Of a DNA stretch of 64,000 nt, positions 9,454-17,432 are shown in pieces (position 1 is the first letter of the stretch; each line of letters starts with the position of its first letter). The DNA lies in assembly GCF_900638385.1 (NCBI RefSeq), contig NZ_LR134510.1, positions 1,364,001 through 1,428,000 of the forward strand, in the 5' to 3' direction. The notes beneath the pieces were generated by a model, which searched no databases, was not told where the DNA came from, and was given only the letters and a program-made list of their open reading frames with translations. Made by a program: the position numbers and the translations under genes. This DNA comes from Actinobacillus delphinicola. Lineage in GTDB: Bacteria; Pseudomonadota; Gammaproteobacteria; Enterobacterales; Pasteurellaceae.

Positions 9454-10690
9454 TTTAATTCTTAGTATAGGATTATTACTAGGTCGATTTAGTGGTTTTT
9501 TCCGTGAAATAATAATTGCTAGAAAACTTGGGATAGGTGAAGTTTCTGATCAAATAATTTTAATGTTAGCTATTCCAGATCTTTTAAATGGTTTATTAAT
9601 TACTGGAGCCGTATCAGCAATATTAATACCAACGTTAGCAAGATTTCCAGAGGAAACGCTAAATATTATTAATGAATTTACTAAAAAATTATTAATCATA
9701 ACTATATTGTCCTATATAATAATTAGTGTTATCTTATTTAAATTTTATAATGGAATTCTATTTTTTAGTTTAATATTATCACTATTATCTGTATTTCCAA
9801 ATATATTTTCTTTTATATCATCTTCATATTTACAGTATGAGAAAAGATTTACCAAGCAATCATTAGGAACATTAGTATTTAACTCAATAATAATTATTTC
9901 ATTATTATTGGGTGCAATAAAAATTTATTTAGCTGTAGGAATTATTATTGCAAGTACAGGAAGAATGTTATGGATTATGTCTGATCTTAAACATGCTACA
10001 TATAAAAAAATTTTTAATTTAAAATTTTATAATAATAAAATTTTTATATCTTATAGTATATTAATTTTTATGATTATTGCAAATGGTCTTGTTTTTATAC
10101 AACCAAGTATAGATAAAATATTTTCTTCTTTTATGACAAAGGGATCATTATCAATATTTTCATATGCAGAAAAAATATATCTTTTACCAGTATCTGTATT
10201 TTTGACAACTTATGCTATAGTTTTATTTAGCGATGCGGCTAGACTTATTGCAGAAAAATATTTTATTCAAGCACATCAATTATTAATAAAGAGTATTTTA
10301 TTAAATATAATTATATCATTATTGGTTGCAATAGTTATGTATTATTATTCTCATGAAATTGTATCAATTATATTTTTTAGTGCTAATTTTTCAAAAGAGA
10401 ATATTGATGAAATTTCACATATTTTAATTGGTTTTTTACCTGTAGTAGTTTTTGCTGGTACAAATAGTATGCTTCTTAAAATGTTATTTTCTTACGAAAA
10501 ATATAATATTATAATGTATTTTTCTATTTTTATTATTATACTTAAAGTTATTTTAGATTTATTATTAGTTATTTTTAATATATCTATATATTATATGGCT
10601 ATTAGTACTTCATTTTTAAGTATAGTATCGGTAATTATACTTGGAGGTAGTTATTTTTATACCTACAAAAACAAAATAAGCGAGGAATGA
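9428..10690 (+). CDS. MurJ/MviN-type lipid-linked oligosaccharide flippase
   Basis: A 420-residue MOP-superfamily transporter with about 12 membrane helices. The N-terminal GLLLGRFSGFFREIIIARKLG and the ISDQIILMLAIPDLLNGLLITGA-like continuation match MurJ/MviN rather than classical Wzx. It is shorter than housekeeping MurJ (about 510 residues), lacking the last helices. Position in the glycan operon argues that it flips the undecaprenyl-linked repeat unit. It overlaps the upstream membrane protein gene by 26 bp, suggesting translational coupling. Confidence 0.75.
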   Translation: MLKKIIQNSLILSIGLLLGRFSGFFREIIIARKLGIGEVSDQIILMLAIPDLLNGLLITGAVSAILIPTLARFPEETLNIINEFTKKLLIITILSYIIISVILFKFYNGILFFSLILSLLSVFPNIFSFISSSYLQYEKRFTKQSLGTLVFNSIIIISLLLGAIKIYLAVGIIIASTGRMLWIMSDLKHATYKKIFNLKFYNNKIFISYSILIFMIIANGLVFIQPSIDKIFSSFMTKGSLSIFSYAEKIYLLPVSVFLTTYAIVLFSDAARLIAEKYFIQAHQLLIKSILLNIIISLLVAIVMYYYSHEIVSIIFFSANFSKENIDEISHILIGFLPVVVFAGTNSMLLKMLFSYEKYNIIMYFSIFIIILKVILDLLLVIFNISIYYMAISTSFLSIVSVIILGGSYFYTYKNKISEE

Positions 10691-10694
10691 CTAT

Positions 10695-11489
10695 ATGAAA
10701 TTTATGATAATAGAAAATAATATTGATTTAATTAAATTTTATGATTCTATTGGTATAGATAGAATTTTTATTGATTTAGAAGTACTTGGAAAAAAAGAGC
10801 GTCAAGGGCATTTAGATACTGTAATAACACTGAATCATTCTATTACTGATATTAATAAAATTAAACCTTTATTGAAGAAAAGTAAATTACTTGTTAGAGT
10901 GAATCCAATAAATATTAATTCTAAATATGAGATAGAGCAATGTATACAGAACGGTGCTGATATAATAATGCTTCCTATGTTTAAAAGGGTTAATGAGGTT
11001 AAAGAGTTTTTAACAATTATTGGTGGTAGAGTAAGGACATGCCTATTATTAGAAACTTCAGAAGCTGTATGTAGAATTGATGATATTTTAGATATACCAG
11101 GAATTGATGAAGTACATATTGGGTTAAATGATTTACATCTAGCTTATGGATTAGATTTTATGTTTGAATTATTAACAGGAGGTATTATAGAGTTAATAGT
11201 TAATAAACTTAAGAAAAAAAATATTCCTTTTGGTATAGGCGGAATTGCAACCTGTCAAGGTGGTGCGATAAATGGTAGAATTATTCTTGGAGAATATATA
11301 CGCTTAGGAGCAACACAAGTTATTTTATCAAGGAGTTTTAAAAAAATCGTAGAAAATAGTAAAGATCTTTTTTTAAAAGAAATTAATAAATTAAATAATG
11401 AATTAAATTACTGGAATCATGCTACTGATAATGATTTTTATAATAATAGAAATATTTTAAAAGAAAAGGTATTAGAGATTATTAATTAG
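10695..11489 (+). CDS. HpcH/HpaI-family aldolase/lyase
   Basis: A 264-residue TIM-barrel protein. Family landmarks are LVRVNP (Arg68), LLLETSEA with Glu120 and GLNDLHLA with Asp146; the Glu/Asp pair matches the divalent-metal ligands of HpcH/HpaI and citrate-lyase-beta type enzymes, which form or break C-C bonds using pyruvate or acyl-CoA. Such an enzyme is not a standard O-antigen function. Its substrate is unknown. Two genes downstream is an ATP-grasp ligase, so the two may act in one side pathway. It starts 4 bp after the flippase gene. Confidence 0.8.
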   Translation: MKFMIIENNIDLIKFYDSIGIDRIFIDLEVLGKKERQGHLDTVITLNHSITDINKIKPLLKKSKLLVRVNPININSKYEIEQCIQNGADIIMLPMFKRVNEVKEFLTIIGGRVRTCLLLETSEAVCRIDDILDIPGIDEVHIGLNDLHLAYGLDFMFELLTGGIIELIVNKLKKKNIPFGIGGIATCQGGAINGRIILGEYIRLGATQVILSRSFKKIVENSKDLFLKEINKLNNELNYWNHATDNDFYNNRNILKEKVLEIIN

Positions 11490-11500
11490 AGGGATAAAAT

Positions 11501-12061
11501 ATGTATAAAAAAGGATTTAAAAGATTTCTTGATATTACAATTTCATTATTATTATTATTATTATGCCTATTACCTTTTATAGTAATAGCTATTGCTATAA
11601 GAATAGATAGTAAGGGAAATATTTTATTTATTCAAGAGAGAATAGGACAGAATAGAGAGCCATTTAAAATAATTAAGTTTAGAACAATGGTTTTTAATGC
11701 TCCTAGCTTAGGTGGTTCTAGTACATTATCAAATGATCCTAGAATAACAAAAGTAGGCGCAATTTTAAGAAAACTAAGTTTAGATGAATTACCCCAGCTT
11801 ATTAATGTTTTTAAAGGCGATATGAGTTTAATTGGATATAGACCTGATGTTGATGCTAATTTAGATTATGATTATCAGGTAGTCTATACCCTTAAACCTG
11901 GTATAACTGGATTAGCTCAAGTTTCAGGAAGAAGTTTATTAAATACAGAATGTAAAACTAAATTAGAAATTGAATATGCAAAAAATATATCATTTTTATT
12001 AGATTTAAAAATTTTATTAAAAACAATTCCAGTTTTATTAAATACTAAAGTAAGTAATTAA
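11501..12061 (+). CDS. Initiating sugar-1-phosphate transferase (PglC-like)
   Basis: A 186-residue monotopic phosphoglycosyltransferase of the bacterial sugar transferase family. The membrane-entering helix (about 10-33) contains six consecutive TTA leucine codons. It is followed by FIQERIGQNREPFKIIKFRTM, the SLDELPQLINVFKGDMSLIG catalytic stretch with the DE pair, and GLAQVSGR. These enzymes transfer a sugar phosphate from a UDP-sugar to undecaprenyl phosphate to start the repeat unit. Its size fits the small PglC type rather than the long WbaP/WcaJ type. The donor is probably made by the 4,6-dehydratase downstream. Confidence 0.88.
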   Translation: MYKKGFKRFLDITISLLLLLLCLLPFIVIAIAIRIDSKGNILFIQERIGQNREPFKIIKFRTMVFNAPSLGGSSTLSNDPRITKVGAILRKLSLDELPQLINVFKGDMSLIGYRPDVDANLDYDYQVVYTLKPGITGLAQVSGRSLLNTECKTKLEIEYAKNISFLLDLKILLKTIPVLLNTKVSN

Positions 12062-12070
12062 GGATGTATT

Positions 12071-13000
12071 ATGTCAAGTGAATATATTGGATTAATTGGT
12101 GGTAGAAGTGGAGATTCTGTTACTGATGAGATAAAAAAAAGAGGATTTAAAGTTGCTCTAGTTTGTGGTAAGAATAATGAGCCTGGACATGATATCGCTG
12201 ATAAATTGTTAGTATTAGATTATAGAGAAAGAGAAAAAATAAAAGATTTTTTTATTAAGTTACAAGTAAAAAAAATAGTTATTTCTACTGGGCATATACT
12301 TGCTTTTAAATTAGCAAAATATTTAGAAGATAATAAATTTATTATATCTATAAATGTAGAGACATCTTTATTATGTAAAGATAAATTTTTACTTAAAGAA
12401 AAAATGAAGGAATTAGGATTTAAAACACCAGAATTCTTATTTTTTAAATTTAGTGATAATCTTATTAAAAACCAAAGTTATTTAAAAAAAATATTAGATA
12501 CAATAGATTTTCCAATAGTTTTAAAATCTAATTTAGATATTATACCTCCGATAGCTGTCCATAGTAAAATTGAATTGTATAAATATTATTATAAACTAAT
12601 TGAATTAAAATCTGATATTCTAGTAGAGGAATTAATTACAGGTAGTGATTTAACTATTCCTATTTTGTTTAATGGAAAAAAAGCAAGAGCTATAGATGTA
12701 TTCTATTATTCAAAAGGAAAAGAAGATAATCTTATTGGATTTGATAAATCCGAAACTTATAAAATAAATAATGAGTATGAAGTTAAAAGAGAGGCTGAAA
12801 AGTTAATAGAAAAAATATCTGTTTTAGGTTTATCTAGAGCTGATGCAATTGTTAATGATAGTGGAATATATTTTTTAGAAATTAATTCTGTTATTTTATG
12901 TGGGCATACTCAAGAAAGTTATACTTATAAATGGAAAGAAAAAGGATATAATTTTGCATCTCTATTAGTAGATAATGCATTTAGAATATTTAATATATAG
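12071..13000 (+). CDS. ATP-grasp carboxylate-amine/thiol ligase-like protein
   Basis: A 309-residue protein with the ATP-grasp arrangement: a pre-ATP-grasp N-terminal domain (YIGLIGGRSGDSVTDEI), then FPIVLKSNLD, ILVEELITGSDLTIPI and a C-terminal GLSRADAIVND...YFLEINSV metal-binding segment resembling D-Ala-D-Ala ligase and carbamoyl-phosphate synthase. Such enzymes activate a carboxylate with ATP and join it to a nucleophile. The substrate cannot be read from the sequence. With the HpcH/HpaI aldolase in the same operon, a role in attaching an acid to an amino sugar is an inference. Confidence 0.75.
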   Translation: MSSEYIGLIGGRSGDSVTDEIKKRGFKVALVCGKNNEPGHDIADKLLVLDYREREKIKDFFIKLQVKKIVISTGHILAFKLAKYLEDNKFIISINVETSLLCKDKFLLKEKMKELGFKTPEFLFFKFSDNLIKNQSYLKKILDTIDFPIVLKSNLDIIPPIAVHSKIELYKYYYKLIELKSDILVEELITGSDLTIPILFNGKKARAIDVFYYSKGKEDNLIGFDKSETYKINNEYEVKREAEKLIEKISVLGLSRADAIVNDSGIYFLEINSVILCGHTQESYTYKWKEKGYNFASLLVDNAFRIFNI

Positions 13001-13008
13001 GGTTGATT

Positions 13009-14886
13009 ATGTTAAAAAATTTAATTTATTTTCCTAGAATACTTAAAAAGATTATCTTGATTTCTCAGGATATAATATTAATTATTATATCCTACATTTT
13101 TTCAGTATCTCTAGGTCTTAGTAATAATCAAATTTTAAATAGTTATGCTTTAAAATTAATAATACCAACAGTATTATTAACTTTAATGATATTTATTATT
13201 ACTGGCTTATATCAAAATATTTTACGATTTATTGATAGAAAAGTATTATTTATTATTTTTATTGGGTGTCTATTATCATCAGTAATAATGACTTTATTTA
13301 CTATTTTATTTAATATAAATATATCTAAATCTATTTTTTTTGTTTATTTTTTGTCTAGTTTTACGATAATATCTATTTCTAGATTTATATTATCTAGTTT
13401 TTTATTGGAATATCCCTTCTTTAAAACTAAAAGAATCCCTGTAATAATATATGGTGCAGGAGAGGCGGGGAGACAATTATTAATATCTTTAAAGCAAACT
13501 GATTGCTATTTTCCTGTCGCATTTATAGATGATAATATAAAGTTAGAGAAAACTATTGTTTATGGAAAGAAAGTTTATGGATTTAGTAAGCTAAATGATC
13601 TAATAAATAGTTATAATGTTAAATCTATATTGTTAGCTATTCCAAGCGCGACTCAAAAACAACGTCGTATTATTTTGGATAAATTAAAAGGATTAGAGTG
13701 TCATGTATATTCTATACCAGGTTTAAAAGATCTTGTTGAAAATAAAATTAGCATTAATACCTTGAAAAAGGTTTCAATCGGTGAACTATTAGGGCGAGAA
13801 CCAGTTGATCCGATTGCCTCATTACTCCAACAAGATATTACGAATAAGATTGTTATGGTAACAGGGGCAGGCGGTTCAATTGGTTCTGAATTGTGTCGTC
13901 AGATTGTGAATAATAAACCTAATGCTTTGATTTTGTTTGAATTATCTGAGTTTTCACTTTATACCATTGAAAGAGAATTATCGAATTTTATTGCTCAAAA
14001 TAATCTCGATATTAAACTTATTCCAATGCTAGGTAGTGTTCAAAATCAAGCACGTTTAGAACAGATTATGCGCAGATATCATGTTGATACAATTTATCAT
14101 GCGGCGGCTTATAAACATGTTCCAATGGTAGAATATAATACTATTGAGGGGGTTAAAAATAATATTTTTGGAACCCTACATTGTGCTTTAGCGGCTATTA
14201 ATACAGGCGTTTCTACCTTTGTATTGATTTCAACTGATAAAGCAGTTCGTCCGACTAATACAATGGGGACAACAAAACGTATGGCAGAACTTGTACTTCA
14301 AGCCTTAGCTGAAAAACAAAGTACAACTCGTTTCTGTATGGTGCGTTTTGGTAATGTATTAGGTTCATCAGGTTCTGTTATTCCATTATTTGAAAAACAA
14401 ATTGCCGCAGGTGGTCCTGTTACTATTACTCATCCAGAAATTACACGTTTCTTTATGACAATCCCTGAAGCTGCTACTTTAGTGATTCAAGCAGGAGCAA
14501 TGGGCAAAGGCGGTGATGTATTCTTATTGGATATGGGGCAACCCGTAAAAATCATGGATTTAGCACGTCAAATGATCAAACTCAGTGGGCTTGAAGTACG
14601 AGATGAAAATAGCCTTGAAGGTGATATCGAAATTAAAGTAACAGGTTTACGCCCTGGCGAAAAACTTTATGAAGAATTGCTAATCGGTAAAAATGCTCAA
14701 GGCACTCAACATCCTAAGATTATGACAACCATTGAAAAACATTTACTTTGGGATGAGCTAAATGTCATTCTTACAGAGTTAGAACAAGCTTGTGATGCTT
14801 TCGACCCAATGCAAGTCCGAAAAGTCCTAGAACAAGCCCCAACCGACTTCCACCCCGCAGACCCCGTCTGCGATTTACTAATCTAA
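13009..14886 (+). CDS. UDP-GlcNAc 4,6-dehydratase, WbpM/CapD/PglF type
   Basis: A 625-residue inner-membrane enzyme. There are four N-terminal helices (about 1-125), a nucleotide-binding domain with YGAGEAGRQL near 150, and a short-chain dehydrogenase domain from about 280 (VTGAGGSIGSELCRQ). The active-site segment STDKAVRPTNTMGTTKR has Met where classical SDRs have Tyr, as in WbpM/FlaA1. I chose ATG 13009, with AGGG six bases upstream, over an in-frame TTG at 13003. The 5' half is extremely AT-rich (9 G/C of 60 at 13141-13200) and the 3' half host-like (23 of 60 at 14281-14340), so the gene appears mosaic. Confidence 0.9.
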   Translation: MLKNLIYFPRILKKIILISQDIILIIISYIFSVSLGLSNNQILNSYALKLIIPTVLLTLMIFIITGLYQNILRFIDRKVLFIIFIGCLLSSVIMTLFTILFNINISKSIFFVYFLSSFTIISISRFILSSFLLEYPFFKTKRIPVIIYGAGEAGRQLLISLKQTDCYFPVAFIDDNIKLEKTIVYGKKVYGFSKLNDLINSYNVKSILLAIPSATQKQRRIILDKLKGLECHVYSIPGLKDLVENKISINTLKKVSIGELLGREPVDPIASLLQQDITNKIVMVTGAGGSIGSELCRQIVNNKPNALILFELSEFSLYTIERELSNFIAQNNLDIKLIPMLGSVQNQARLEQIMRRYHVDTIYHAAAYKHVPMVEYNTIEGVKNNIFGTLHCALAAINTGVSTFVLISTDKAVRPTNTMGTTKRMAELVLQALAEKQSTTRFCMVRFGNVLGSSGSVIPLFEKQIAAGGPVTITHPEITRFFMTIPEAATLVIQAGAMGKGGDVFLLDMGQPVKIMDLARQMIKLSGLEVRDENSLEGDIEIKVTGLRPGEKLYEELLIGKNAQGTQHPKIMTTIEKHLLWDELNVILTELEQACDAFDPMQVRKVLEQAPTDFHPADPVCDLLI

Positions 14887-14890
14887 ACCA

Positions 14891-14930
14891 CACGCCCCAA
14901 TTTTCGTAAGAAATTATGAAGGTTGGGGTT
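14891..14930 (+). repeat. Dispersed palindrome, copy 1 (after the dehydratase gene)
   Basis: Five bases after the stop codon, arms CCCCAATTTTC and GAAGGTTGGGG with the central cgTAAGAAATTATg stretch. It is a degenerate member of the 40-bp palindrome family also found at 16294, 19032, 39285, 52723, 53087 and 58835. It probably forms a weak transcript-end hairpin. Confidence 0.75.
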
Positions 14931-14947
14931 AATAATATATTGATAAT

Positions 14948-16195
14948 ATGATTAAAATTATACGTTTTTTTATTCCTTTTGTTATTCTTGGAATTATAAT
15001 ATTATATATCCCACATTTTTTTGATGTAAATTTAAATGATTATAGAACAGCTGAACATCATATTAAATATGAAAATGCTTATCCTTTAAATCAAGAATAT
15101 TATAATGCAGTAGGAAAGATCAATAATTTTAAAATTAAGAATATTAAAATAAAACAAGTATATATTGGTACTGAGGATAATTTTATTAAAGATAATAGTA
15201 CATTATCTTATAATGTATCAGATATGCTTAATGATATCTTATCTTTTAATATATCAAATATATTTAATAATATTTCGATAGTAATAAAAGAATACATTTC
15301 ATCAGCATCTTCTTTTTGGGAGTATTTAAATAATTTATCTACATTTTTAACTTTTTTAGCTACATTATTTGTAGGCTGTGTAGGGTATCTTATTCAGAAA
15401 AGATCTAATTTTCAGAATGAATTTGATACATTATTTTCAGAACACAGCAAGCTGCTAAAAGAAGTCTTTTTTGATAAAAATGATCCTACTAAATTTAATG
15501 AAAACACAAGAGATTTATTATATAAATTAACGTTAGGGTATATTTTTTATACAAAAGAAGATATCGATTGTGAAAAGTATAAAACAAGAGCAAGAGAGAT
15601 TTTTAGAGATAATTATTTAACTAAGAGATATTTTATTCTTTTATATAGATTACTCAAAGCAATAAATGAAAGGGGAATGGATAATAAGAAAGACTATACT
15701 TCTATTGTTAGAGCTTGCATACCAGTTGAAATTCTATTCTTAATTGCTATAAATACTTTCTCGGGAGATGATGATGTTTATAGAGAGTATAGAGAATATC
15801 TTACTCGTGCAAATTTATTAGAACATTTACCATTTGATGGGAAAGATAATAAAGAGGAGAAAGATAATAAAGAGGAGAAAGATAATAATAAAGAAACTAA
15901 GGATAAGAAGCAAGATACTAGATTTTTTGAATATATATATACACTTTATTATAGTAAGAATAGTAAAAGATTTTATACTATAAAAAATGAATTAGAGAAA
16001 TATAATAAAGAGATAGCTAAATTTAAAGAAATGATTAAAAATGAAATTTTCATAGGTGTTGAAGGAGACGATTTTTATAAAAAGAATAAAAAAATACAAA
16101 AAAAAATATATAAAAATATAGAAAATAAGAAAAATAAGAAAAATAAGAAAAATAATAAAAAAATTTTAATATGGGGGAATAATTTATTCATATAG
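14948..16195 (+). CDS. Putative AbiC-family phage abortive-infection membrane protein
   Basis: A 415-residue protein with membrane helices at about 4-24 and 131-149, then a cytoplasmic helical region. The segment NEFDTLFSEHSKLLKEV (157-173), followed by KRYFILLYRLLKAIN (226-240), DYTSIVRACIPVEILFL (249-265) and a REYLTRANLLEHLP stretch, resembles the pattern of the putative AbiC family. I judge this by eye, so it is moderate. Residues 299-327 are a charged Lys/Glu/Asp repeat and the C-terminus is Lys/Asn-rich. It is much more AT-rich than its neighbours and bracketed by two copies of the dispersed palindrome, suggesting acquired defence cargo. Confidence 0.55.
   Translation: MIKIIRFFIPFVILGIIILYIPHFFDVNLNDYRTAEHHIKYENAYPLNQEYYNAVGKINNFKIKNIKIKQVYIGTEDNFIKDNSTLSYNVSDMLNDILSFNISNIFNNISIVIKEYISSASSFWEYLNNLSTFLTFLATLFVGCVGYLIQKRSNFQNEFDTLFSEHSKLLKEVFFDKNDPTKFNENTRDLLYKLTLGYIFYTKEDIDCEKYKTRAREIFRDNYLTKRYFILLYRLLKAINERGMDNKKDYTSIVRACIPVEILFLIAINTFSGDDDVYREYREYLTRANLLEHLPFDGKDNKEEKDNKEEKDNNKETKDKKQDTRFFEYIYTLYYSKNSKRFYTIKNELEKYNKEIAKFKEMIKNEIFIGVEGDDFYKKNKKIQKKIYKNIENKKNKKNKKNNKKILIWGNNLFI
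15845..15880 (+). repeat. 18-bp direct repeat inside the AbiC-like gene
   Basis: GATAATAAAGAGGAGAAA occurs twice head to tail (15845-15862 and 15863-15880) and is followed by a degenerate third start. The unit encodes DNKEEK. Since 18 is a multiple of 3, copy-number change would lengthen or shorten a charged linker without a frameshift. Confidence 0.9.
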
Positions 16196-16293
16196 AAACT
16201 ATTCTTACCTATTTAATAATATTAATATATTTATAATATGATCTTATTTTTATATATTCAGATATTATAATTTTTTAAAGAAAAATAAAATTT

Positions 16294-16332
16294 ACGCCTC
16301 AATTTCCATAAAAAAATATGAAAATTGGGGCG
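16294..16332 (+). repeat. Dispersed palindrome, copy 2 (upstream of rfbB)
   Basis: Arms ACGCCTCAATTT (16294-16305) and AAAATTGGGGCG (16321-16332) around a CATAAAAAAATATG centre. It follows the AbiC-like gene by about 100 bp. The right arm GGGGCG runs straight into the GAG preceding the rfbB start, so the hairpin could also touch rfbB translation. Confidence 0.85.
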
Positions 16333-16342
16333 AGATACATAT

Positions 16343-17365
16343 ATGAAATTAAAAACTATTTTCATCACTGGTGGTGCGGGTTTTATTGGTTCGGCATTAA
16401 TTGGATATTTAATGACGCACGAACGTTATCGCATTATTAATATCGATAAATTGACTTATGCAAGCAATCTGTTAGCACTAGAATCTGTATCATCGCATCC
16501 AGAATATACGTTAGAAAAAGCGGATATTTGTGATGCCGAGAGAATGTGGACTTTATTTCAGCATTATCAGCCAGATGCAATCATTCATCTTGCGGCAGAA
16601 AGTCATGTAGATCGTTCTATTGACGCACCTGATCTTTTTATTCAAACAAATATTGTCGGAACGAGTGTGTTATTAGAGCAGAGTTATCACTATTGGCAAA
16701 CTTTGCCACCTTCTAAAAAACAGACTTTCCGCTTTCTGCATGTTTCGACCGATGAGGTGTATGGGGATTTAGCGCCCAATGATCCGCCATTTACGGAAGA
16801 AAGCCCTTACAAGCCGAGTAGTCCTTATTCCGCCTCGAAAGCTGCAAGCGACCACCTTGTGCAGGCATGGCATAGAACTTACGGCTTACCGACTTTGATA
16901 ACGCATTGTCCTAATAATTTTGGTGCGTATCAACATAGTGAGAAACTTATTCCCAAGATGATCACGAATGCATTACAAGGTAAGCCGTTGCCAATTTATG
17001 GCGATGGGCAACAGATAAGGGATTGGCTGTATGTGGATGATCATGTCCAAGCATTACACACTATCTTGCAACAGGGTAAAGTCGGCGAAACCTACAATAT
17101 TGGCGGAAATTGTGAAAAGACGAATCTTGAAGTAATTCAAACAATTTGCGAATTATTAGATAACTTAATGCCTGTAAAACCCAATGGGGTTAAAAGTTAC
17201 AGTGATTTAATCACATTCATCACCGATCGCCCAGGACACGACAAACGCTACGCCATCGACAACACCAAAATCACCACCCACCTAAACTGGCACCCAACCC
17301 ACCCCTTCAAAACCGCCCTCACCACCCTCATTCACCACCACACCCAAAACAAAACCCACGAATAG
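16343..17365 (+). CDS. rfbB: dTDP-glucose 4,6-dehydratase (RfbB/RffG)
   Basis: A 340-residue NAD-dependent short-chain dehydrogenase. It has [11 protein letters not shown] at the N-terminus, [12 protein letters not shown], the STDEVYGDL motif, the [12 protein letters not shown] catalytic Tyr/Lys, and [17 protein letters not shown]. It converts dTDP-glucose to dTDP-4-keto-6-deoxyglucose, but no rmlA/C/D partner is in the window. I chose ATG 16343; an in-frame TTG at 16325 lies inside the palindrome arm. Composition is host-like and the last 150 bp are extremely C-rich and G-poor. Confidence 0.92.
   Translation: MKLKTIFITGGAGFIGSALIGYLMTHERYRIINIDKLTYASNLLALESVSSHPEYTLEKADICDAERMWTLFQHYQPDAIIHLAAESHVDRSIDAPDLFIQTNIVGTSVLLEQSYHYWQTLPPSKKQTFRFLHVSTDEVYGDLAPNDPPFTEESPYKPSSPYSASKAASDHLVQAWHRTYGLPTLITHCPNNFGAYQHSEKLIPKMITNALQGKPLPIYGDGQQIRDWLYVDDHVQALHTILQQGKVGETYNIGGNCEKTNLEVIQTICELLDNLMPVKPNGVKSYSDLITFITDRPGHDKRYAIDNTKITTHLNWHPTHPFKTALTTLIHHHTQNKTHE
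17221..17365 (+). promoter_or_regulatory. C-rich, G-poor 3' end of rfbB, candidate Rho utilisation site
   Basis: In 17221-17340 I count 58 C and 11 G. Such C-over-G stretches of RNA are the classical loading sites for Rho. No intrinsic terminator separates rfbB from the next gene 67 bp on, so Rho-dependent termination would fit. This is inference from composition only. Confidence 0.4.
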
Positions 17366-17432
17366 TCATAAAAAATAGAGGGGTTTTGTTATAATATTTT
17401 GTGAGCTTTACAAAAATAAAAAGGAGAAGTAA

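Noticed and set aside
11544-11563. TTA repeat in the initiating transferase gene as a phase-variation tract
   Set aside because: Six trinucleotide units encode leucines in a membrane helix; copy-number change would not shift the frame.
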